Of a DNA stretch of 64,000 nucleotides, positions 10,560-21,020 are shown one piece after another. Position numbers and translations under genes: made by a program. Origin of the DNA: Polydactylus sextarius (lineage: Eukaryota; Chordata; Actinopteri; Polynemidae); the NCBI GenBank assembly GCA_016801845.1, contig CM028909.1:5068313-5132312 (forward strand), in the 5' to 3' direction. Each line of letters starts with the position of its first letter. Position 1 is the stretch's first letter. The notes under the pieces are model-generated. The model was given only the letters and a program-made list of their open reading frames with translations, was not told the DNA's origin and ran no database searches.

Positions 10560-11600
10560 TCCTGGATCAACAAGATCCTGTTTCCAGGGACCCCCCCACC
10601 CAAATCCTACATCCTAGACCTAGACCTAGACCAACCTAGACCATCCTAGACCAAACCAGGACTCCAGGACCTGAAATCTAACCGTGACCAAGACTCCTAA
10701 CTTTAGCCTCAACTCAACCTTCTGCCTGTGCAGGATCCTGATCCCTACAAAGACCTGATCTAGATCCAGATCCCTGACTCTACTCCTTTACCCTAAACCA
10801 AACCTGGACTGGACCTGGGTTGAAATTGAAACCTGCTTAATCAAGACCCCACAATGACTCCTAACTTTGTCCTCAACCAAACCTTTCCCCTGCTCTGGAC
10901 TCTGATCCCAACCGGGACCTGATCCAGATCCACATCTCAAACCTTAACCATGACCCTAACCTCCAACTCCTTTACCCAGAGCCAAACCTGGATTCCAGGA
11001 CCAGAAATTGAACCCCAAATACTCAACCAAGACTCTGACTAGAACCCAAACTGTGGCCAAACTGATCTGAGACCAGGACCTAATCTAGAAACTGATCTGA
11101 GACCAGGACCTGCAACCAGGGCCTGAAATCCAAATCTGCTTAATCAAGTCCTGGACTAACCTTAGTACTAACCTTAGCTTCAACCAAACCTTTCCCCTGC
11201 TCTGGACCCTGTTCCCAACCAGAACCTGATACAGATCCCAAACCCAAACCATTACCCCCAACTCCTCTACGTTGAACCAAACCAGAACCTGAAAACTAAA
11301 CCTGCTTAATCAAGATCTGGACTAGAGTTCTAACCTCAGCCTCAACTGAACCTCCCCCTGCCCTGGACCCTGATCCCAGTAGGGATCTTATCCAGATCCA
11401 AATTTTCAAACCTCATCCATGACCCCCAACTCCTCTACGCTAAACTGAACCTGGGCCTGCAACCAGGACCTGAAACAACTGAAATCCAAACCTGCTTAAT
11501 AAAGACCTGACAAGACCTCAGCCTCAACCAAACCTTTCCCCTGCTCTGGACCCTCATCCCAACCGGGACCTGATCCAGATCTAGATCAGGTCCTGGGCAA
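10560..11600. repeat. diverged minisatellite array 2
   Basis: The phrases AACCTTTCCCCTGCTCTGGA, AACC(G/A)GGACCTGATCCAGATC and CCAAACCTGCTTAATCAAG recur at intervals of very roughly 150-320 bp. The sequence after the array (ATATTTACATATGCAATC, then CAAATATACAAA, GCTGTGGTTCACA) resembles the sequence after array 1 at 9600-9690, so array and flank were duplicated together. Confidence 0.75.
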
Positions 11601-12944
11601 CCAAAGACAGAAACCACTAAAATATTTACATATGCAATCAAATATACAAACAAAAATAATAATAATAACTCCCTCTTTTTTGCTGTGGTTCACATCTTTT
11701 ATATCCTTCCTCATCTCCAACTTCCTGTGAGTAGAAACTTGTTTCCGGAGAATTTAAGAACATTTTTCATGTCATTTTTTTTCATTTTACTGAAACCTAA
11801 CATTTCCTCCAAGTTTCCTCAAGTGTTGGCCCGTTTCATTAACAGCTGTACAACGGTGCTGAGGAACAGAAAAGCTTTTGGACGAGTTCCTACAATATGC
11901 TGTCATGTGCCATATAAATATACGAGGGAACATACAATATGAACAACCCTGAACGACTGTTTACAGCCTCATTAACATGTTATATCTCATTAGTTGTAGA
12001 TTAGTGAGGTTCATTCTTCCAGTTTGGTGGATTTTCATCTGTTCAGCAGATTCAGTAGTTTGGATTCAAACCCGGCGAACATGAGGACGAGCCAAACGCC
12101 AAGTGTTGAACATCTTCACCATATTTTATGAGCTCAGTCGTCTGCACAGCCTCAGTGACTGATCCTGCTCTTACATCAGTCGTGTCGGACTCAAGGCCAT
12201 TCGTAGGAAAATGTGTGTACATGAGAAAGAAAGTGGAAAAGGAGGGGCGGCGGGGGGGTAATCAGAGGATCTGGTCTGGATTGAGACGTGGATTAGTCTG
12301 CGTTCGCCGGCGAACGAGGTGACAGCGTCGAGTTTGTAAAAACCGTGACGGCGGACGGAGCCGCGGCGCAATCGTCCGGCACGTTTGTCTACGGAAACTG
12401 TCATGGACGCACTTATGCAACTCAAATTATGAATGAGTAAACCAACACACGGTTTTAAAAAAAGAAGGGAAAACTGCCCCCGTCCAGACGGCACAGTTTG
12501 CACTTCCGTTTTTTTCGTTGTTTTTTTTTCTCAGAGAAAAGTTTTTCCAAGTTCATGCAGGATGTTCCATCACTGTGAAACAGCTCACTGAGGCAGAGCT
12601 GTCTGGGTTACAGCGTTGCCCCCGCTCGACTTTTCCAAGTGTAACATATGTGATTGAGCTTTTAAATCCAAGCAGTGGAACTTCGATATGGAAATGAGAC
12701 GTTGCGCTGTGTGTCATGGAAATCTTTCAAGGAAAATTCACGAGGGGCAAAGAGTGAAGCCCAGGCTTCTGCCTCCGTTCAAGTCTTTTGATCTGCTCCC
12801 TCACACGCTGAGAACATCGTTAACTCTAATTAAACCTCATTTTACTTCTGATGATATTTGGATCAGTCACAATCAGTTATCGGTTGTTCTGTTTGGGGTC
12901 GTGACCTGAGCAGATGGTCTGTGGTTCAATTCCCGAGTCACAGT

Positions 12945-13210
12945 CCAACTTCAGTTAGCTGAAGTTGCTGAATTACCAAATGTAACAATGTTAGTTAAGG
13001 TATCATAAAATTAGCAAAGTTAGCTGAGGTGGCTAAATAAGTTAAGGTAGCCACATTATCAGTGTTAGCTGAATTAACTTTAAGTTAGCTAACTAAGTTA
13101 CTTCAGCTAACATAGGTAATTTCACCAGCTTAACTTATCTTCTAAGGTGTCAAAGTTAGCTAAGGTATCTTGATAAGCTAAATTAGCTAATGCAGCCAAG
13201 TTAGCTGAAG
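12945..13210. repeat. GCTAA satellite block 1
   Basis: Degenerate reiteration of (A/T)TAGCTAA and GTTAGCTGAAGT words with GT(A/C)-rich spacers. It is directly followed by a flank (13225-13390) that also accompanies other GCTAA blocks in this window. Confidence 0.8.
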
Positions 13211-13224
13211 GAGCTAGTAACATG

Positions 13225-13390
13225 TCGGTCGTACATGTCACAGATGGAGACTAGTTTGTCTCATTTCAAAGTCTCCTTCTGCTTTCTCCAACAAATCCAG
13301 CTTCTTTTCCCGAGTCGCAAAGGCTACAACGGTCGGATCCTTCATGGTCGAACATATCCCAAGATTCACTGCAGTGTAGATAACGTTTGT
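13225..13390 (-). mobile_element. flank module of the GCTAA element, inverted copy
   Basis: The reverse complement contains words resembling GGACCGTGAAGGATC, AACCGTTGTAGCC, GAAGCTGGATTTGTTG and GGAGACTTTGAAATGAGAC. The same words occur in forward orientation at 56940-57080 and 57365-57495, and partly at 48900-48990. Its consistent association with GCTAA arrays suggests one dispersed element. Confidence 0.65.
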
Positions 13391-15251
13391 GATGCAGATG
13401 ATATTTACAATATCTGCAAATCATAAAATGTTCAGTGGATTCTTCCTGATAACAGTAATGTGGCAGCGTAACATAAATATGCTAAGAATGTAAACGTATG
13501 TAAATGTTAATTCATATATTTGCTGAGTTTGAATCTGTACGCTAAATATATGACGCTACAGCTAGCAGCAAGCTAACCTAGCCTAGCACAGAAACTGAAA
13601 ACATGAAAACAGAAGTAACAAATCACAAACTAACTCACAGATGTTGTAACATGTCACAGATGTAACATGTTTTTCATTTTGTCTTTTTAATCATTTAAAA
13701 GAAAAACATTAAAACATTTTTAAACATTTTTCGTTTTTGTGCTAAGCTAAGTTAGCGCACCAGTGGGCGTGGCTTCAGGGGTCATCATGTTTCTATGGGA
13801 CGTATGTGGAACATGATGAGTGGTTTTATGTTCTCCAGCTGTTTTTAAGAACAAAAAAAACAGATGTTGTCCAACTTTAAAGTGTCTTGTGACGTGGGCT
13901 GATGTTGGATCTCAGTAGCTATGTCGTTTTTTACGTCCCTAACATATTTACGTTACACGCTACTCCTGTCGCCTTGCAACAACCGTAACTCTAAGATTTG
14001 GTTCAGGTTGAAGGAGTTGGATTAATTATCCCAGTTTTGTAGAAAAGTTTGACATTTATATGCTCAAATTTGACCCCAGCAAAGCAGAAATCCATAGACT
14101 TGTTCTCAAAATCATTTCGATCTTCTGATTTAACACTTGGCAAAATAAGTAAATATGTGCATTTTCCACTTGGTTTAAAGTTTCATTTTGTCTCAGCTTC
14201 ACTTTAAGTCGTGTGTTGGACGTCGATTAGATTTAAGTCACAGATTATTCACAGATCAGACCTCAGATAAACTTTGTCCAAGTCAAGCAACAACAATCGA
14301 AACAAAGAGTTTGGATTTAAAACTGTTGTGTGAGCGAACAGTTTCAATAATGTGCGACCCAATAAAAGTTGTTTCATAATTAACAATAAATGTTGAACAA
14401 GCAGCATCCGTGGCTGCTCGGACCACTTCTGACAGCGTTTCAGCTTGTGGCAGCGCTGGCACGTCGTTGTGCAATGAGGAATCTGATTTCCTTCCTGCCA
14501 CAACTTTGAGATCCCTGGAAAAACATTTCGCTTCGTTTTTTCCGAATTGTACGAATGAGCTAATACGTTCCATCAACACGGAAACTACATACATCCAAAG
14601 AAAGAAAGAGAAAAGAAAAGAAAAAGAAAAAAAAAAACAGTCTCCTTATGTAACAGGATTCTGATCGATACTCAAATGTTTGTAGAAAGTATTTAAGTCT
14701 TAAGTCTCCAGTGGAAAAGTGGTGGAGACGCTGGTGGATTTTTCCTTTTTGAGCTCAGAAACAATATCACCCCCTCGTCTTTGTTTTTTCTTTTCAACAC
14801 TACTCTCTGTCCTTCAGTTCTTTCATAACCTTAAAAAAAAACAGAAAGAAAAATGTCTGTGCATCTATTTTAAGCTCAACGTTTGGTCGTCAAAACAAAA
14901 CAAAAAAAGAAAAAAAAAAAAAAAAAGGATCATCTGTTTCATTCATAACAACCAGCGGGAGCATCTCAAGCTTAAATCACTCGTCGCATCAGGAAAACGT
15001 ATCTGATCCGGTCTTTAAAAGATTTGAGTGTTTTGTTTTTTTATTATTTCTTGTGGGAGGTTTTAACTTCTGTCATCAAGAGATCACAGGAGCAGGGGAA
15101 ACATGTCTGTCGGTAAAAAAAAAAAAAGTCGTGGGTGTGAAGATGAATCAAAGCGTCTAAAGAAAGGGTTTTAAACCGAGTAATAACAGTTTGGAGTAAA
15201 CAACTCGTCCATCAAAACTACTTCTGTCATTTCAAAACATCAGTATTTAAT

Positions 15252-15530
15252 TAATGTTGATGCCATTTAATACATTTAATGTGCAACAATATAATTATTT
15301 ATCAAGTTCATCAGATAAAGCTCGGCTCTTGAATGTAACTGTATTTTATTGTAATTATAACAACTTATATTGTTGCTATTTGTATTTAAGTGTCTCCAAC
15401 ATTATAAACATTGGTCGTTCTTGTCTTCATGTTTGTTTTTGTTTCTTTGCTGTTTCTGCCGCTGTAACAATTAAAATTTCCCAGTAATTCCTCAGGGAAT
15501 AATCTAATCTAATCTAATCTAATTGACAAT
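15252..15530 (+). mobile_element. LINE 3' tail, plus orientation
   Basis: Ends AATTTCCCAGTAATTCCTCA then GGGAATAA and a (TCTAA)4 tail. This is the AATTTCCC...GGGA plus short 3' microsatellite layout of CR1/Rex1-type LINE 3'UTRs. A near-identical inverted copy lies at 17972-18205. No reverse transcriptase remains. Confidence 0.7.
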
Positions 15531-16672
15531 ATTAAATAAAATAGAAAAAAAAAAGCCAACACTTTTTTTCCACGGTGAGAAAACACCTGATGACAATGGA
15601 GAGAAAAAATAAAAACTCCCTTTAAACAGGAAGAAACTCAGAAAGAAAGAAAAGACGGCGACAAAACAAAAATATCATTATCACAGCTGCTGCCAACTCT
15701 CTGGTGTTTATTTACCTTCACACACTCTCACACCGCACCTCCGATGTCTCACGCATTTTAAAGACGTTGAACTTGACGAACGTCACTTGTTATCGATTAT
15801 TTAATTTTCCATTGTTGTTCTGAACTGGAACAAAGACAACAGAAGCAGTATTTGTTCCTTTACACTAGTGTTGGGCTGTGTGTTTCACACCTGGAGCCTT
15901 CAGTGACGTCCTTCCTTAAAATGAGTAACATCTTATTAACGACGACCGTCGCCACCAGGACATGAACCAGACCTCTGGTTTCAGAGCACAGAGACGTGAT
16001 CGAACAAACGGCAGCGATGTGCAGAAACACGATGTTTCATTGTCACGGCTCTTTGACGTATCGCAACGTACGCATCAGTGTTTTCTTGAAAAGTTTGAAT
16101 TGAAAATGTCTTTTCAAGTTTATCTGCAACCAAATCAATTCAAATAATAATAATAATAAAAACAGTCTGGTTTCCATGACTTCAAGGGACATTTCATTGA
16201 CTTCATTCATTTCCTGGAGACTTTCCTGGAAATCCTAGAGATCTCAGTTGTTGCTACAACTTATCTAAACTTTATCTAAACCTGACTCCAACCTTAACCA
16301 TGTCTTTACCTTAAGTTTTATTATTTTTTACATTATAGAGACCTGCTTGTCCCCATAAGGGAGACAGGTCTGCATAATGTGAGTGTGTAAACAATGTAAG
16401 GAATATCTGGACCACACACACACTCAGATTTTATCATCCCCACCAAAGTTAGCAGCTCTGTTAACATATTAAGAATAACATGTAAAAGGTCAGTCATGGA
16501 TCCTACATGGATCCATCACCCTCAAGCTGCTTCTGCGGACGCTGTGGTCACCAGGTGTTTGCTCACTGTGGGAAAAAAAGTGTTGGCTTTTTCTTTATAG
16601 ATTTGATTTTGATCAGACTTAGGAATTTTTCACTTGGGAATTACTGGGAAATTTCAATTGTTACAGGAGCAG

Positions 16673-17192
16673 TGTTACGCCCCATCTAGGGCTGACTGGG
16701 ACATAATATGAAAGTGACCCATCCTCTCCATGATCCGAGCAGCTTTCAACTTTAAACAATCAATGTTTAGGTTTATTTATACAACCAAAAAATAAAAATG
16801 GAGGTTAACTAAAGAAGACTTCAGGATGGACCCAGACCAAAACAACAAACAAACGGATAAATCTAACATGGGTGAAACCGACCTGCAAAGAAACATAAAC
16901 AACTTAACGACAAAGACTAACCTCCCCAACAAACAGAGAACAATGGATAACTTACAAAGGTGGTCCACCCCTACAGAAGACGAATTCAAAAAGCTCTGTC
17001 TCGGCTGGTTGGATGAGGAGTACTCAACGTCGGCCGGCTCTGTCTTCTCTCCGCCCCCGGCCTCCGGCCTACTTCTCGACGCCATCTTGGATTTTTTGCA
17101 GCTGCAGCCAGTTTTCAAACACCAATCATCTTCCACCTGGGAGGTGCTGCACCAATCAGTGTGAAGGGGAGGACTCTGGTTATCAGGCTGCA
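16673..17192 (-). mobile_element. solo-LTR-like element, copy 1
   Basis: On the minus strand it runs from TGCAGCCTGATAACC to GGGGCGTAACA, with TG...CA ends. It is homologous along its length to 62403-62878. Shared features are ATGATTGG, a CCAAGATGGCG motif, GGGAGGTTAGT, a GTATAAATAAAC poly(A)/TATA-like signal and CCCTAGA(T/C)GGGGCGTAAC at the end. No internal coding region is attached. The flanks AGCAG and CTTTG do not form a target duplication, so the ends are tentative. Confidence 0.55.
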
Positions 17193-17223
17193 CTTTGATT
17201 CAGGACACAAGAACAAAAGAGAC

Positions 17224-17950
17224 ATTGGCTGCATCCGAATCCTCAGTAGTCACTGTGCACTCGATGGTTACAGTAGTAGCTACTACATATCAAACTAGCC
17301 AGTAGCAGGGACAATACGGACGTACTGCAACACCACCATCTTGTCTGTCCTGTGACCTGGATGTTTACATCAACGTCATGATTTTGCGGCTTGAAGCGGA
17401 GGGTTAGTTACCACGGCTAGTTAGCATCACAGTGATAGCGGCGACTTTTTACTGCTTTGGTGACATGAACGACTACGTACGTGGCTTTTATTTACTGAAC
17501 GGTCTGGATTTGCGTTTTAATGCAGTTGCTTTTTAAGGTTTGTATAGAAACAGAAAATGAGTCATACATCATTTCTGCTGTTCCCTTGTTAAACTAAACA
17601 AACTTTGAATAAAACTGTAAAAATATCACAACAATCTCTCCCTGGCCTCTGTCTCCAATTCCATTTACTAACAAGCACACAGATGTGGCTGTCGATCACA
17701 ATTTACTCGGATGTATCTTCCTTTAGTGGGCGAAGTTTCTTCTTCTATGGTTTTCAACCTCCCGGTGACTTCTGGGATAGTGTAGTGTCCGTCACTGGCA
17801 TACTGCAATATCCTATCAGAAGTAAGAAGCCATCCAGGAACGTTTCTCCTTCTACTGGAAGCTACTAAAGTTTCCAGACGTTCTAGATCGTGGTTCCTCA
17901 TTTCTGCTGCTACGTAGGCGACTAGCTGGGGTTTTCAGATGCAACCACAC
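17224..17950. mobile_element. non-autonomous DNA transposon (MITE)
   Basis: The left end GGCTGCATCCGAATCCTCAG and the inverted right end GGTTGCATCTGAAAACC match as imperfect terminal inverted repeats. The interior carries GTAGTAGC/TACTACA motifs. GGCTGCATCCGAA ends recur in teleost MITEs by recollection; superfamily not assigned. It sits between the two inverted LINE tails. Confidence 0.6.
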
Positions 17951-17971
17951 TTGCACAAATCATAATCCTAC

Positions 17972-18205
17972 GTCGACAGTCGTAACGAGCACAAACGGCA
18001 AAGAAACAAAAACAAACACGAAGACGAGAACAACTAATGTTTGTATTGTTGGAAATACTTCAATACAAATAGTAACAATATAAGTCGTTATAATTACAAT
18101 AAAATACAGTTACATTCAAGAGCCGAGCTTTATCTGATGAACTTGATAAATAATTATATTGTTGCATGTTAAATGTGTTGAACCATTGTTGCCAATCAAC
18201 ATGAA
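17972..18205 (-). mobile_element. LINE 3' tail, minus orientation
   Basis: Reverse complement of 15252-15480 with few differences. Shared words include AAGAGCCGAGCTTTATCTGA and TGAACTTGATAAATAATTAT. Together the two copies make an inverted repeat with a spacer of about 2.5 kb. Confidence 0.72.
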
Positions 18206-18224
18206 GGATGTAAAACTGACCAGT

Positions 18225-18665
18225 TACTAGCTACTTCAGCTAACTTGGCTATGTTAGCTAACTCACCTAATTTAGCTACATGAGCTTATTTAACCACCTG
18301 AGCTACCTTAGCTGGTTTTGTGATGATACCACAGTTAACATTTCCGATAACTTAGCTAACATGCTGCCTCACTTAACTTGGCTTAATTAGCTAATTTAGC
18401 TAACTTTGATACCTTATGTAATTTAGCTATTTCAGCTAACATAGTTACACTGACCAATTTAGCTAATTTAGCCACCTCAGCCACATTAGCTAACTTAGCT
18501 AATTTAGATATCTTAGCTGACTTTGATAACTGGGCTACTTTGGCTAACAAAGCTACTGAACTAATTTAGCTAACTTGGCTACGTTAATTAAATGAACTTA
18601 TTTAGCCACCTCAGCTAACATAGCTGATTTTTGGAAATGTTTGCTAACTTTAGCTAACTTAGCTA
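18225..18665. repeat. GCTAA satellite block 2
   Basis: Dense ACTTAGCTAATTTAGC-type repetition, followed at 18666-18705 by a GGAGGTTGGTCTGTGCAGG piece of the flank module that accompanies other blocks. Confidence 0.82.
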
Positions 18666-20136
18666 CAGGTAACGGAGGTTGGTCTGTGCAGGATCCATCC
18701 ATTGTCTTTAAATGCTAAATATAAAAAAATACATGCCACGTAACAGCAGTAAACTACTACTGTTTTTAAAGCCTTAAAATATAAACTTTGTAAATAAATA
18801 AGGTAAATTTAAACATTTATTTCTCAGACTGTGTGTTTAGCGTTGGACCAGCAGGGAGCTCTGTAGAAGTCGAGGTTAACATTGATCCTGATGTTGATTT
18901 TTTTTTTAATGGGACTGAAATCAAACGTTTATTTTAATGGTTTAACTTATGCATTTTAGAGCAGTGGGATAAGAAGTGGAGGGAAAATAAAAAAAAGAAA
19001 AACTTGGACGTAGTTTGTAGTTTTAATGTGAACATGAAGTTCTGAGGGAAAAAGGTTTTATGAGTCGAGAGTCGAGTCCAACTACAACTACATCCTCGTC
19101 TCTGAGCGAAGCATCAACAACTTTTCACAACTTGTAACCTACACGGACAATTTACAACGTTCAAACTCAAACTGAGCGTAGACGGTCGTTTCCTCTCGCT
19201 TTATATGTTACTTTACTTTTTTCTTTTAACTCTTGTTTGTGTTTAATGTTGAAGTTGAAGCCGGTGGATGTCATGGGAACACGGGCGGAGGAGACGCATC
19301 ATCGACTCCCTCCTCTGGCGATGAGGAGCCAAACATCAGCTCTCACCTCATCAACTGTTTTAAATGGTTTTAACACACAAACACGTTGGTTTTGATCCAA
19401 ACTCAAACATCTCGAGAGCGAAGACGAAGAAACGTATCGTTGCTATTTATGTTCTCATCATTAACATAAATAAAAAAAACCCTGAAACAATTAAAGAAAA
19501 CATGAGATTTATTATTAATCATCATCATTATCATCACGACATCAACATTGACACAATTCTTCCACTTTATTTTTTATTTATTTATTTATCATTATTTTTT
19601 TTTGTTCTGCTCATTCGAGTGCAAATCAACACTGTTAAATAAAATGTTAAATAAAAAAAAAAAAAAAAAACAAACAGGTTATTTACAAGCAACGTAATTA
19701 TTTTAGCTTCATTTTCATCACGACATAAAAAATACAATAATAACAATAATAATCGTACAAAAAAGAAAAAAAAAAATTCTGTGCAAATGTAAGTTTGAGT
19801 TGAGATGAGTTGAAATGATCGTTATGGCACCGGGACGTTTCTTTTTCTTTTTGTTAGTTTGATGATTATTTACAGTATCTTCCTCCTCGTCGTTGTTTTT
19901 ACTGTTGTTGATATCGAATATAAAGTGTTAACGTAGTGTTTTTTTATCTCGTTGAATGTGCAGTTTTAATACTAACGAACATTATTCTTCACATCTGATC
20001 GGTGATTTTGTTCCCTTTTTGTTTCATTTCTTTTTTTTTTTCTTTTTTCTTTTCGGTGCAGGTTAGTCGCAGTGAAACGTGACGCCGTCAGGGTCACTGG
20101 CTATTTTCAGTTATGGCTTCGGTCGCCGTTAGTGAG

Positions 20137-20137
<1 letters not shown>

Positions 20138-20170
<33 letters not shown>
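20138..20170. repeat. (CAT)n microsatellite
   Basis: About 11 CAT units; ATG/GAT repeats if present in the atp9a transcript. Confidence 0.95.
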
Positions 20171-20325
20171 GCAACGCTGCAACGTGGTCGACCACATGAC
20201 ACGACGACGACGCCGTCGGCCCACGAGAGGGTTTTCTTTCTCTTTTTATTTTTGTTTCTTTTCTTAAATTCCAGCTGTAAATATAAAGCGGTGCTCTCCT
20301 TCGTGGCTCCACAAACACTAACAGC

Positions 20326-20327
<2 letters not shown>

Positions 20328-20377
<50 letters not shown>
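20328..20377. repeat. (CA)n microsatellite, about 25 units
   Basis: The longest pure CA run in the window. It would be a TG repeat in the atp9a 3'UTR if the transcript extends this far. Confidence 0.96.
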
Positions 20378-20381
<4 letters not shown>

Positions 20382-20883
20382 AAAACAAAGACAGATTTAA
20401 CATCAGACGCCGCAGGTCACGTTAAAAATAACCCGACCACCGCCGCCGCCTCCTCCTCCTCTACTGTGACGCACAAACAAATACACAAACTTGCAGACGT
20501 GCGTTTTTTTTTTTTTTTTTTTTTCTTCAGTAAACTTTTAGTTTTGTTGTTTGTTTTTTTAAACTGTTCAACCGAGGAGAGTGTGAATCAAATCCTGAGC
20601 AAGAAAACGACACGATGTCAGATTCAGAGTTAAATAAAAACAAAAAAAATGAAACTAGAAATGAGAGAAAATTCACTTCCTGTCTTTTTTTTTTTCCCTT
20701 TTTGCTTCTTTTGATGTGATTTTTTTAACATTAAAAAGGAAAAAAAACGTGTTTTTTTTGGCGTTTTTTTTTTTTACACCTACAGACATTAAAAATAAAA
20801 AAAGTTAACGTCTGTTAAAATTGAATTAAATTAAAGCAGATGCATCCATGGATTCACTTCCTGGTCTCCTCCTCTTCTCTCCT

Positions 20884-21020
20884 CTACGTCGTCAGTTTTG
20901 AGTAGCTCGGCGGCGAGAAGCGTCTGCGCAGGTACTTGAGGATGTAAAGCGGCAGGCAGCTCACCAACGTGATGACGGTCACTTTCCACAGGAACGACAC
21001 GGTGGTGATGAAGTAGACGT
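20884..21020 (-). CDS. atp9a: atp9a exon 28 (C-terminus, TM10, stop)
   Basis: 137 nt, residues 1002-1046 plus TAG. Reads [20 protein letters not shown] then [20 protein letters not shown] and SKLTT. It holds the last membrane segment and the short basic cytosolic tail. Confidence 0.96.

Larger units (their letters stand above)
8651..20883. other. intergenic region between nfatc2 and atp9a
   Basis: No exon is recognisable on either strand. The content is minisatellites, GCTAA arrays, MITEs, LINE tails, an LTR-like copy and microsatellites, listed separately. The part nearest 20883 is presumably the atp9a 3'UTR. The stretch 11750-12900 shows no recognisable repeat or gene. Confidence 0.8.
19500..20883 (-). 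other. atp9a: inferred atp9a 3'UTR
   Basis: Lies directly downstream of the atp9a stop codon. AATAAA signals on the minus strand occur at 20250-20245, at 19586-19566 (several overlapping) and at 19513-19508. The true cleavage site is unknown. The stretch holds long CA, CAT and T tracts. Confidence 0.45.

Noticed and set aside
9060..11600. Interstitial telomere repeat (CCTAACCCTAA-like words)
   Set aside because: Words such as CTAACCCTAA appear only sporadically within longer degenerate units; there is no TTAGGG array.
12890..12945. GGTTCAATTCC resembling a tRNA B box before a GCTAA block
   Set aside because: No matching A box or cloverleaf could be drawn. It may be a SINE remnant, but support is too weak to list.
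16826..17164. 112-codon plus-strand frame with plausible composition
   Set aside because: It is antisense to the solo-LTR-like element, and the same region in the second copy does not preserve the frame.
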